Positions 1 to 7,683 of a DNA stretch of 22,659 bases are shown piece by piece. The translations under genes and the position numbers were made by a program. Below the pieces are notes generated by a model, which did not search any database, was not told the DNA's origin, and was given only the letters and a program-made list of their open reading frames with translations. Every line of letters starts with the position of its first letter. The stretch's first letter is position 1. Source of the DNA: E44-bin89 sp034409565 (GTDB taxonomy: Bacteria; Chloroflexota; Dehalococcoidia; Dehalococcoidales; RBG-16-60-22); the NCBI GenBank assembly GCA_034409565.1, contig DAOUMS010000011.1, forward strand, positions 1-22,659, read 5' to 3'.

Positions 1-127
1 AAGGAGGTTTACTTTATGGAGCCGAAAGAAGTGACACAGGGAGTGGTCAAGTATTTCAAATCAGACCAGTGGCAAGAACTGATGCACATGATTACCCAGA
101 CGGAAGAGGAAATCTACCACATCCACA
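1..127. repeat. Direct terminal repeat, left copy (circle overlap)
   Basis: These 127 bases are identical to the last 127 bases of the window (22533-22659). The repeat starts at the AAGGAGGT ribosome binding site and runs into the first 112 bases of the gene that starts at 16. Repeat boundaries inside a reading frame, with no inverted ends or target duplication, argue against a mobile element. An exact length of 127 matches a common assembler k-mer, so this is most simply the closing overlap of a circular path of 22,532 bp. The repeat is seen directly; the circle is inference. Confidence 0.95.
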
Positions 128-909
128 TGTTCTGGGAAAACCAGGTGGAGGCCCAATCTCTTAGAAAGCTGATGACCCGATATTTTGAGCGTAAGGGTCT
201 CGCCCTGGACCGGAAAATTGACCTGATAAGCCCTTCCGAAGGGGTTGCCGGGCTGCACAGTGTCCACCCTCATGACCCGGAGAGAAGCCTGTACATCCCC
301 GCCATTGATATGTACTGGCGGTATAACCCGAATGTCATCATGGAGCCGGCCGAACACGCCAGAGGCGAGTCAGGTAAGAACCTGATTGGCTGGGGTAAAA
401 AGTACATGGACAACTACTACAAAAAATTCGACTTTAAATGCGTTGGCCCTAAAGAAGAATCGGAAATCCAGCGCTACTTTGAGTCGGCACACTGGAAAAA
501 GACCATGAGGATGATTGAATCAGGTGTCTATGCCCACCTCCATGCCAACCTGGAAATCAACTTTGACCCCTGGATTCTGAAAACTCTCACCATAGACGCC
601 CTGAAGGACGCCGGCTGGAAAATGGACCATGTCATCCCCTGCGTTTACAAGGGAGTCAAGGGTGAGTATACCGGGAAACTGGTATTCCTCACCGGGTATC
701 CCGAAGAAGTGTGGGACTTTGGCTGGTACTACAATCCGGACGTCGTTATCCGACCGGCCACCTTCGAATTCGCCGGCTACCTCCCGGAGGATGGGGATAT
801 CAGCTATGATGGCTGGACCAAGAAAATGATATTTGACCTGCTGGCCAGGGACAAGTATGCGAGCCTGACAGATGCACAAATAGAGGAGATATTAGCCCAG
901 GTCAGCTAA
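16..909 (+). CDS. Two-repeat protein of unknown family, paralogue A (297 aa)
   Basis: I do not recognise this family. The protein has no signal peptide or membrane segment and is probably cytoplasmic. It is an internal duplication. Half 1 (about residues 10-112) and half 2 (about 151-248) share in order: YF-x-S-x2-W (13-19; 154-160), an H-x-H-x3-E motif (H35, H37, E41; H174, H176, E180) and a YNP-(N/D)-V motif ending in PA (103-112; 239-248). A conserved linker with GWGKKYMD and FKCVGP joins the halves at about 125-145. The repeated His/Glu pattern could bind a metal, which is inference. A paralogue of nearly the same length lies at 17671-18591. The start is set by AAGGAGGT at 1-8. In the circular reading the gene follows the TRAP/PPC genes on the same strand, so it may belong to that transport and catabolic unit. 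Confidence 0.9.
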   Translation: MEPKEVTQGVVKYFKSDQWQELMHMITQTEEEIYHIHMFWENQVEAQSLRKLMTRYFERKGLALDRKIDLISPSEGVAGLHSVHPHDPERSLYIPAIDMYWRYNPNVIMEPAEHARGESGKNLIGWGKKYMDNYYKKFDFKCVGPKEESEIQRYFESAHWKKTMRMIESGVYAHLHANLEINFDPWILKTLTIDALKDAGWKMDHVIPCVYKGVKGEYTGKLVFLTGYPEEVWDFGWYYNPDVVIRPATFEFAGYLPEDGDISYDGWTKKMIFDLLARDKYASLTDAQIEEILAQVS

Positions 910-1081
910 AAAACAATTGATAGCTACTGGAAACCGCCGTTAGCCCGGGTAGCGGCCTGCGGTAACTGCCCCGGTGGGCCGCGTGGATTATTATGGCGTG
1001 GCCTCACCGAGCCCTTCGTGATAGCACTGCCGGGCAGGTGATATTACAGCATCTTTATGGCTTCATTCTCCGCACCATTAC

Positions 1082-1111
1082 TTGAATACTGACTTCGGCA
1101 AGCTATATAAT
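1082..1111 (+). promoter_or_regulatory. Sigma70-type promoter of the DUF58/MoxR operon
   Basis: A TTGAAT -35 box (1082-1087) is followed after an 18-base spacer by a perfect TATAAT -10 box (1106-1111). Transcription would start near 1118, leaving a leader of about 20 bases before the ATG at 1138. The rest of the 228-base gap from 910 shows nothing else convincing, only a GC-rich 6-bp inverted repeat near 952-982. Confidence 0.6.
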
Positions 1112-1137
1112 TGCGGTAGCTTTTCCCGGCTTTCAGG

Positions 1138-2415
1138 ATGAATTTACCAATAACTCAGGGCGTTACCACACCGAACGAAAGCTCCTCATCGGACTCGGCG
1201 AGTTTTCTGCTGGGCAAAATAGGCCTGGCAGTCCTAGGCGTAGTCCTGGTAATTGCCGCCTGGAACGGCCAGGTTTTCATCGTCATTTTGCTCGGCCTAG
1301 CCATATCGGCGGCGGTGCTCGGCAAGCTATGGAGTCGCTTTTCACTGCGCGCCGTGGGCTGTGGACGCACCGTCAGCGAAGACCATGTCTTTGCCGGCGA
1401 AACCGTAGAATTAAAAGTGCGCCTAGTCAACCGCAAGATTCTGCCGCTGCCCTGGGTGCAGCTAAGTCACATGGTTCCGGGCCAGCTGGAAATTCAGGAT
1501 GCCATCCCGGAATCAGGCTGGAGTAACGACCGGCGCATTCTGGGCTACAATAGTTCCCTTTTCTGGTACTCGGCAGTCAGCTGGCGTCATACCCTGCTCT
1601 GCCGCCGGAGAGGCTATTATCCCCTGGGAAATTTAACCGTGACTTCCGGCGATATTTTCGGCCTCTATCCGCGCTCCAGTATCTACGCTTCGGATGATAC
1701 CATCATTGTCTACCCCCGGATTTTTCCCATCGAGCAGTTTGGTCTGCCCTCGATAAATCCTCTGGGCGAGACGCAGGCAAAGAGGCGCATTTTTGAGGAC
1801 CAGACCCGCACCATTGGCGTGCGTGAGTACACGCCCCACGATAGCCCGCGCTACATCCACTGGAAGGCGAGCGCCCGCCACCAGAACCTGCAGGTCAAAG
1901 TATTTGAGCCCACGACAACCTTAAAGATTGCCCTGTTCCTGGCCGTGGAAAGCTTCCAGAGCGGTGAGGAAAACGATTTTGAGCTTGGCGTTAGCGCCGC
2001 CGCTTCTCTGGCCAACTATGTTATCCAGAAACGGAGCCAGGTCGGGCTGTTCGCCAACACCCGTTCCCCCGTTCTCAACGAGCCGATTCAAATGGCACCT
2101 GCCGGAGGTAATGCCCAGATGGTCGGTATTCTTGAAGCGCTGGCAAGAGTAACTCCCCAGCCGAAAGGCACTTTTGCGGAATTCTTCCAGGATGTTTATG
2201 GCGCCTTACCCTGGGGCACTACCTGTGTTTTTATCATAGACGAGCCATTGCCCGCCTTTCCGGCTCTGCTATCCGGCCTGAAAGAAGGCGGGTTTAAATC
2301 GGTCGTCCTGCAAACCGGCGAGCCGAGGCAGAATGATTCCGGGCTGGCCACCGCCTGGCACGCCCTGAAACCACCGAAAGGTTTTACCGATTACATGCTG
2401 GGGAATACGGTATGA
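1138..2415 (+). CDS. DUF58 domain protein (425 aa)
   Basis: DUF58 proteins are membrane-anchored, carry a von Willebrand A-like C-terminal part and are usually encoded beside MoxR ATPases, as here. Their exact role is poorly defined; a link to assembly or maturation of cell-envelope complexes is usually proposed. Two hydrophobic stretches lie at about 23-62. The family signature is clear at 231-258, where a YTPHDSPR segment leads into IHWKASAR and VKVFEP. The ATG at 1138 has no strong Shine-Dalgarno, but it sits about 20 bases after the predicted transcription start, and the next in-frame codons would cut into the membrane segments. Its stop overlaps the start of the next gene (ATGA at 2412-2415), so the two are translationally coupled. 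Confidence 0.9.
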   Translation: MNLPITQGVTTPNESSSSDSASFLLGKIGLAVLGVVLVIAAWNGQVFIVILLGLAISAAVLGKLWSRFSLRAVGCGRTVSEDHVFAGETVELKVRLVNRKILPLPWVQLSHMVPGQLEIQDAIPESGWSNDRRILGYNSSLFWYSAVSWRHTLLCRRRGYYPLGNLTVTSGDIFGLYPRSSIYASDDTIIVYPRIFPIEQFGLPSINPLGETQAKRRIFEDQTRTIGVREYTPHDSPRYIHWKASARHQNLQVKVFEPTTTLKIALFLAVESFQSGEENDFELGVSAAASLANYVIQKRSQVGLFANTRSPVLNEPIQMAPAGGNAQMVGILEALARVTPQPKGTFAEFFQDVYGALPWGTTCVFIIDEPLPAFPALLSGLKEGGFKSVVLQTGEPRQNDSGLATAWHALKPPKGFTDYMLGNTV

Positions 2416-3794
2416 AATCAACCGGGCAAAAAGTGGTCCTCACCATTACTGTTATGGCACTGGAAGGTTGCTGGCTCTACACGTTGGTATATATATTGAA
2501 TGCCCTGATGGCCAAAGGGCGACTGAATGTTCCCGGTCTTTTACCACTGTACCTGCTGGCTTTTGGCACCAGCCGGCTGTGGCACTGGCTGGGCTGGCCC
2601 AGGGTAATCCGTGTTGCCCTCAATATAATAGGCGGTGCCATCTTCACGCTATTGATGGTCAAAGTCCAGCTATTTGGTCTTCTCCCTCTGGCTGATACAA
2701 TGTGGCTGAAAGTTCTGGGAGAGGCGTTCCTGAACATCTTTTATGGTCTTGCCCCGGAGCTGGTGTTGCTGGTCGCCGGCGGTGTACTCTGGTGGTTCGG
2801 GCAGAGAATGGGCTCTCTGCCGATGGCGTTTGCCACCGCGGTACGGGAATTTCAGTTCGGGTTAATTATTTTGCTCATCCTGCTTTTCATCGCCTACGGG
2901 ATGGAGGTACAGCCCGATCACACTATTCTGGTGGTCACCATCTTTTTTGCCGCTGCCCTGCTCTCACTATCGATAGCCAATGCCCAGGAGAACAAGCAGG
3001 CCACTGAATTCTATCATGGTAACTGGCTGGGGATACTGCTCATGAGCATCAGCGCCATTATACTGCTGGGACTTGCCATTGGCTCGATAATCACACCGGA
3101 TTTACTCCATCTGGTGGTCGCCGGCCTGACCTGGCTGTGGGGGCTTATGGTCAAAGGAATTACATTTATCATGAGCCTCTTTCCCCAGCCGGAACTCACT
3201 CCGGGAGAGGCGCTGCCGGATGCTGTGCTCGCGCCGGTGCAGGAGCCGGATTATTCCAAGTTCTTTGTCCTCTCTGAAGTTGTCCGTAAAGGTCTCCGCT
3301 TTGCCTGGAGCATCCTCATGATTGGTTTTTTGCTCGCCTTTTTCTGGCGCATTTCGGAGCAGATATTTACCTGGTTGCGCGCCAGGTTCGGCACACCGGG
3401 AAACACCGAGTATGAATCGCTGTCCGGCGCCTTCTGGACGGATATTCAGTCGCTTTTCCAGCGTATTTTCCACTGGATATTGAAGGTACTGAAATGGCCA
3501 ACTCTGCTCAGGAAACAGAAAAAAGTGGAACCGAAGGAGATAACCTCGATACGGCAGCTTTACCAGCAGCTCCTGCGCTGGGCAGCGAAAGGTGGCCTGC
3601 CCAGGCCCGCTTTTCAGACCGCCTACGAGTACCTTGACGTTTTGCAGGCGAAAATGCCCGCGTATCAACATATACTCCAGTATGTTACGCAAAAATATGT
3701 CAGCGCACGATATGGACATGCCACGCCGTCTGTTGCCGAGCTGGAGCAACTGAAGCAGAACTGGCATCAATTACGGCACCATCATTTGAAATAA
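2412..3794 (+). CDS. Multi-pass membrane protein with C-terminal DUF4129 domain (460 aa)
   Basis: About the first 240 residues hold a series of hydrophobic helices. A further helix lies at about 300-320, and a soluble tail follows. The tail at about 376-437 fits DUF4129: it reads like SIRQLYQQLLRWAAKGGLP, then a PAFQTAYEYL segment and a final tyrosine-rich YVSARYG. In many bacteria DUF4129 forms the C-terminal end of TgpA-type proteins, which also carry a transglutaminase core. No transglutaminase Cys-His-Asp core is visible here, so only the membrane and DUF4129 parts remain. The gene overlaps the DUF58 gene by four bases and is followed by moxR after 18 bases, so the three form one operon. 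Family assignment of the tail is fairly sure; the function is unknown. Confidence 0.85.
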   Translation: MKSTGQKVVLTITVMALEGCWLYTLVYILNALMAKGRLNVPGLLPLYLLAFGTSRLWHWLGWPRVIRVALNIIGGAIFTLLMVKVQLFGLLPLADTMWLKVLGEAFLNIFYGLAPELVLLVAGGVLWWFGQRMGSLPMAFATAVREFQFGLIILLILLFIAYGMEVQPDHTILVVTIFFAAALLSLSIANAQENKQATEFYHGNWLGILLMSISAIILLGLAIGSIITPDLLHLVVAGLTWLWGLMVKGITFIMSLFPQPELTPGEALPDAVLAPVQEPDYSKFFVLSEVVRKGLRFAWSILMIGFLLAFFWRISEQIFTWLRARFGTPGNTEYESLSGAFWTDIQSLFQRIFHWILKVLKWPTLLRKQKKVEPKEITSIRQLYQQLLRWAAKGGLPRPAFQTAYEYLDVLQAKMPAYQHILQYVTQKYVSARYGHATPSVAELEQLKQNWHQLRHHHLK

Positions 3795-3812
3795 TCGAGG
3801 AGGTTTCAGGAC

Positions 3813-4787
3813 ATGGCAAGAAAAGTAACGCCGGTGGACATCACCAGGGTAAAAGAGATGGCCGACAGGCTGGTGGCGAATATAAACCGGGTCATTGTGG
3901 GCAAGAGCGAAGTCATCAAGCTGGTACTGGTGGCCCTGTTCTGCGAAGGGCACGTCTTCATTGAGGATGTGCCTGGCATCGGCAAAACCATGCTGGCCAA
4001 GGCGACGTCCAAATCGCTGGACTGCAGTTTCAAGCGGATTCAATTCACGCCTGACCTGTTGCCATCGGACGTCACCGGCATTTACTATTTTAACCAGAAG
4101 AGTACCGAGTTTGAATTCCGTCCCGGGCCGATTTTTGCCAATGTAGTGCTGGCTGACGAAATCAACCGGGCGACCCCACGCACCCAATCATGTCTGCTGG
4201 AGGGTATGCAGGAGCGCCAGGTCACCGTAGATGTGGAGACCATGCTTCTGCCCCACCCCTTTATGGTTATCGCCACTCAGAACCCGGTGGAACTGGAAGG
4301 AACCTTTCCCCTACCCGAGGCCCAGCTCGACCGCTTTTTACTGCGGGTACGGCTCGGGTATCCTAACGCCGATGAGGAAAATGCCATATTAACCCGTTTT
4401 CAGGAGGAAAATCCGCTCGATAGCCTGAAGCCCGTGATTAAAGCGGCAGAGCTTATCGAGTTTCAGAAGATATGCCGGCGCGTTTACGTCGAGGAATCAG
4501 TACGCCATTATATTATTGCCCTGACACAGGCCACACGGGACCATAAGGGCATCAAACTGGGTGCCAGTCCCCGCGCTTCATTGAACCTTTACCTTGCCTC
4601 GCAGGCACTGGCAGCAATCGACGGTCGCAATTACGTTATTCCTGACGACGTGAAGCATCTGGCGGTCCCGGTGCTTGCCCACCGCACCATCGTCAAGGCG
4701 GAAACAGGCATACGGGGGCACTCTGCGGAAACCATAATCAAAGAAATACTGGATAAGATACCAGTCCCGCTGGAAGAAACAACCTGA
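3813..4787 (+). CDS. moxR: MoxR-family AAA+ ATPase (324 aa)
   Basis: A cytoplasmic AAA+ chaperone-type ATPase thought to remodel or activate partner proteins of the DUF58/vWA class. Walker A is seen at 53-60 (VPGIGKTM, Lys58). Walker B is at 111-118 (VVLADEIN, Asp115-Glu116) and is followed by RATPRTQ and the LLEGMQERQVT segment typical of MoxR. Sensor 1 falls in IATQNP (Asn157), and LPEAQLDRF carries the likely arginine finger (about Arg174). The length is normal for the family. A strong GAGGAGGT lies 8 bases before the ATG. It is the last gene of the DUF58/DUF4129/moxR operon and converges on the CitE operon with only 19 bases between stop codons. Confidence 0.95.
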   Translation: MARKVTPVDITRVKEMADRLVANINRVIVGKSEVIKLVLVALFCEGHVFIEDVPGIGKTMLAKATSKSLDCSFKRIQFTPDLLPSDVTGIYYFNQKSTEFEFRPGPIFANVVLADEINRATPRTQSCLLEGMQERQVTVDVETMLLPHPFMVIATQNPVELEGTFPLPEAQLDRFLLRVRLGYPNADEENAILTRFQEENPLDSLKPVIKAAELIEFQKICRRVYVEESVRHYIIALTQATRDHKGIKLGASPRASLNLYLASQALAAIDGRNYVIPDDVKHLAVPVLAHRTIVKAETGIRGHSAETIIKEILDKIPVPLEETT

Positions 4788-4806
4788 TTAGCAAAAACTG
4801 GTTTCC

Positions 4807-5730
4807 TTATTTAGCCGCGGCCCTTGCTTTCTCCTTGTCCCGCTGGGCACACTGCTCGCCCCATTCCAGAAAAGACCTGGCGCGGCGGTCTACGGGAACG
4901 TCAACCATTTTACCGTCAAGAGGTACTGAGGCAAGCCCCCGGCGTACGCCATCGGCAAATACCTCTCTCACTTTCTGGTAATAAGCAATTTCCTCATCAC
5001 TGGGTCGGAACCCTTCATTACATACCTTAACCCACGAGATATGCGGACAGATGGCGCCTTTAAACCCCGTGTCGCGTGCTCTGCGAACAGCCGGCTTCAA
5101 TACTGATTCCTCAGCTTCCTCCAGAGTAATACTCAGGGGGTAACTTATGCCCTGAGCCTGAATGCCAGCAGCACGGGCATGGACAATGATTTGCCCCTTG
5201 ATGAAGCGCAATGGGTCCTTGTCAAGATGGGCCTCAATATCCAGTTGCAGGTCCTGATAAAGACTCGTTTCGCCCACAGACAAAGCGACCATTCGCGGAC
5301 TGCTCTGGGCTATCTCCAAAGCATTCCAGACCCCCGCCGCAGTGCCAATTTCGGCATCAATTTTCAGTGACCCCTCGCGGATGCCCCGCCGGTGTTCCAG
5401 GTCTGCCAGGAGCTTGCTTACTTCCTGGACTTCCCCGGCATGTTCTACTCTGGGAAGGAAGATACCGTTCAGGCCGGGCCAGACAGCAACTTCCAGGTCC
5501 ATAGCCACAGTGTCAGGCTGTACTCGAATAAAGACCTCGGCAGTATTCCTGCCAGCCGCAGCGGCGAGGACGGAGAGCATCTCTGCTTGAGGCAGTGAAC
5601 TTCTTTTCTGCTGTGGCACTGTTTCCAAGTCTAAAATCAGAACATCACTATTGGCTCTCAGGACTGGCTCCGGTATTGACATCTTGCTTATATCGACTAA
5701 TAACAGCGAGCGTCTAATTAACTTTGGCAC
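4807..5730 (-). CDS. CitE/HpcH-like protein C, probably catalytically altered (307 aa)
   Basis: It belongs to the HpcH/HpaI aldolase / citrate lyase beta family (TIM-barrel enzymes that use a divalent metal to cleave or form C-C bonds in CoA esters). Family features seen are VLILDLETVP (30-39), FIRV with Arg69 and VWPGLNGIFLPRVE (83-96). At the position where the family has the metal-binding Glu in L-x-E-(T/S)-A, this protein has EIGTAAG, with Gly129 in place of Glu. In the following G-x-x-D-L motif it has GETSL, with Ser156 in place of Asp. Both expected ligands thus appear lost, and it may be a non-catalytic partner or act on a different substrate. It starts behind AAGGAGAG, 37 bases after the previous gene, as the last gene of a four-gene operon. 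Confidence 0.88.
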   Translation of the reverse strand: MPKLIRRSLLLVDISKMSIPEPVLRANSDVLILDLETVPQQKRSSLPQAEMLSVLAAAAGRNTAEVFIRVQPDTVAMDLEVAVWPGLNGIFLPRVEHAGEVQEVSKLLADLEHRRGIREGSLKIDAEIGTAAGVWNALEIAQSSPRMVALSVGETSLYQDLQLDIEAHLDKDPLRFIKGQIIVHARAAGIQAQGISYPLSITLEEAEESVLKPAVRRARDTGFKGAICPHISWVKVCNEGFRPSDEEIAYYQKVREVFADGVRRGLASVPLDGKMVDVPVDRRARSFLEWGEQCAQRDKEKARAAAK

Positions 5731-5767
5731 ATGACTCTCCTTGAATCTGATTATGTTTTCTTACCAG

Positions 5768-6721
5768 CTATTCAGATTTTACTTCTTCTATCTCTGATTG
5801 AGCTTTGGCGGCGGCTCTCATTTTATACCGGTCTTTGGCCGCGCACGCCTCAGCCCACTGCAGCCGCTCTCGTGCCTGGCGGTATTCATAAATGTCCACC
5901 ACCTTACCGTCAACTTCCGTCACGCTTTCCCCCTCCTGCGCCAGCTTTTCAAAGGTATCAATAACCTTTTTCGCCCATCTGACCTCCCCGGGCTTCGGGG
6001 TCAGGCCGGTAACCAGCGGCTCAACAAGCGCCGGATGCAGTATTACTGCCTCGTGAACCCCCCAGGCATGCAGTGCTCTGGCTAAAACTGCCCCCTCGTC
6101 GGCTTGATTCACGCGCCCGCTGGCTCCGGGAATATAAGGTGCTCCGGCGGTCTCAACCCCGGCCGCCATCTGGGCCAGGGAGGGATGTTCCCTCAGATAA
6201 ACATACTGGTCAAAGCCGGCAAACATCTCAATTTCCAGGTCCAGTGCCGTGTCATACCCCCCTCCCGCATCCGACATCACTTTAACCCTGGGACTGCTGG
6301 CGGCAATTTGATAGCTATTGACCACACCCACCGCCGACTCCAGTAACGTATAAATCTCGATAGTGCCGACAGGGATACCCCGTTCTTTTTCCAGTTCAGT
6401 AAGCAGATTATCCACAAATATCACTTCATCAGCCGATTCAGCTTTGGGAAAGATGACTCTGGAGATGCCGGGCCAGATAGCCGCCCGGAGGTCAGCTTCA
6501 ATAAACTCCTTATTTATGCGGACAAAAACGGAGGCGCCTCCTTTAGCCACTTTAGCAATTGTTTCTCGAACCAGGCCCCGGGCCTTCGGCTTCTCCGCCA
6601 TGGGTATCGAGTCCTCAAGGTCCAGAATGATGGCATCAGCACCCCGGGTCCAGGCCTTTTCCACAAAACGAGGATTGTTTATCGGCACAAAGAGGACGCA
6701 CCGGTTCACCCTGAAATTCAT
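5768..6721 (-). CDS. CitE/HpcH-family lyase B (317 aa)
   Basis: HpcH/HpaI aldolase / citrate lyase beta-type enzyme, the family that includes citryl-CoA, malyl-CoA and citramalyl-CoA lyases. Seen here: IILDLEDSIP (31-40), FVRIN with Arg68, FPKAES (91-96), LLESAVGV with the expected metal ligand Glu128, and GGYDT with Asp157 at the second acidic position. The core residues are therefore present, unlike in gene C next door. The start ATG overlaps the stop of the preceding paralogue by four bases (6718-6721), so the two are translationally coupled. The C-terminal tail (LQWAEACAAKDRYKMRAAAK) resembles that of gene C, which suggests duplication within the operon. The exact substrate is unknown. 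Confidence 0.92.
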   Translation of the reverse strand: MNFRVNRCVLFVPINNPRFVEKAWTRGADAIILDLEDSIPMAEKPKARGLVRETIAKVAKGGASVFVRINKEFIEADLRAAIWPGISRVIFPKAESADEVIFVDNLLTELEKERGIPVGTIEIYTLLESAVGVVNSYQIAASSPRVKVMSDAGGGYDTALDLEIEMFAGFDQYVYLREHPSLAQMAAGVETAGAPYIPGASGRVNQADEGAVLARALHAWGVHEAVILHPALVEPLVTGLTPKPGEVRWAKKVIDTFEKLAQEGESVTEVDGKVVDIYEYRQARERLQWAEACAAKDRYKMRAAAKAQSEIEEVKSE

Positions 6722-7650
6722 TGCTTCCCCTCCACTCTAATCGAAATTTTTTTATCTTCTTCTCGCCGGGCACAGCACTGTGCCCAGAGCACAATATCCT
6801 GACACCGTCCAGCTTTGTAAGCGTCATAGTAGCGGCCGCTCACTTCCACCCGGTGCTGACCGGTTTGCTTTCCCCGCTGAAAAGCGGCCCATATTTTCTC
6901 CACTTTTTTAACTTCAGCCTGTGGAGGCGTAAAACCGTTATTTGTGGGGATTACCTGTTCCAGTCTGGCACAGAGGCTTCCCGTAAAACCTTGAAGCCAT
7001 GCCCGCCTGCACGCCTCGAAAGTATCTTTGGGTGAGGCGACACCACCGCGCGACCCCTTTCTCCAGTGTGCGCCAATAGCCTGTATGTTATGAGCTCTGG
7101 CGGCGGTGACAACGGTGGACATAAGGTACGGGTAAAGATGAAATTCACCATCGGGGTCAGGCCCCAGGCCCATAATAAGGTCGGCGCGCCCGATGCTAAG
7201 ACCGGTAACGCGACGGCTGGAACCGGCCAGTGCCCAGGCGTTCCAGAACCCTTGCGGTGATTCCAAAATCAAAGCGATTTCTATGCTGTCTGGAATTACG
7301 CCTTTTTTACGTTCAACATCGCTGATGAGCCTGTCTAGCTCAGCCACTTCCTCGGCGGACTCAGGGCCGGGTATGACTATCCCCTTTAACCCCGGGCAAA
7401 CGGCGGCTTCTATATCACACCATCTGGTTTCCCGGTCAACCCGGACGAAGACCTCGCTTATCCTGGGAGCTGGATTCGAAATGGTACCGTATAGTGCCGA
7501 GCGTGCTGCCTCTTTATATTTCGGGGGCACGGTGTATTCCAGGTCCAGCACCAGCACGTCCGGCAGTGATTCCTGTGCCTGCTCTACCGCCCTGGCGTCA
7601 TGGGCTGGAACAATAAGCCACGAACGTCTTACTATTGAATTATCTGTCAC
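6718..7650 (-). CDS. CitE/HpcH-family lyase A (310 aa), GTG start
   Basis: Third member of the HpcH/HpaI / citrate lyase beta family in this operon. It shows VLVLDLEYTVP (32-42), FVRV with Arg70, VCPGLKGIVIPGPES (84-98), LILESPQG with Glu130, and GRADL with Asp157, so both expected metal ligands are retained. The reading frame opens with GTG; no in-frame ATG lies nearby and GGAAAG stands upstream. It lies 33 bases after the acyl-CoA synthetase gene and overlaps lyase B by four bases. Sequence identity between the three paralogues looks moderate rather than high, so the duplications are old or functionally diverged. Confidence 0.9.
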   Translation of the reverse strand: MTDNSIVRRSWLIVPAHDARAVEQAQESLPDVLVLDLEYTVPPKYKEAARSALYGTISNPAPRISEVFVRVDRETRWCDIEAAVCPGLKGIVIPGPESAEEVAELDRLISDVERKKGVIPDSIEIALILESPQGFWNAWALAGSSRRVTGLSIGRADLIMGLGPDPDGEFHLYPYLMSTVVTAARAHNIQAIGAHWRKGSRGGVASPKDTFEACRRAWLQGFTGSLCARLEQVIPTNNGFTPPQAEVKKVEKIWAAFQRGKQTGQHRVEVSGRYYDAYKAGRCQDIVLWAQCCARREEDKKISIRVEGKQ

Positions 7651-7683
7651 ATCAATACCACATCTTTCCTGCGCTTTACCTTT

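Noticed and set aside
1..127. Terminal repeats as a transposon or phage terminal redundancy
   Set aside because: No transposase, packaging or structural gene is present, the repeat is inside a normal gene, and the exact 127-base length is better explained by assembly overlap.
952..982. GC-rich inverted repeat (GCGGCC / GGCCGC) after the first gene as a terminator
   Set aside because: Only six perfect pairs around a 19-base loop and no following T-run; such a match is common in GC-rich sequence.
3102..3770. Long minus-strand open frame (222 codons) opposite the DUF4129 gene
   Set aside because: It lies fully antisense to a gene with clear membrane and DUF4129 features, its translation is Arg/His/Gln-rich with no family motif, and it has no ribosome binding site logic or operon context.
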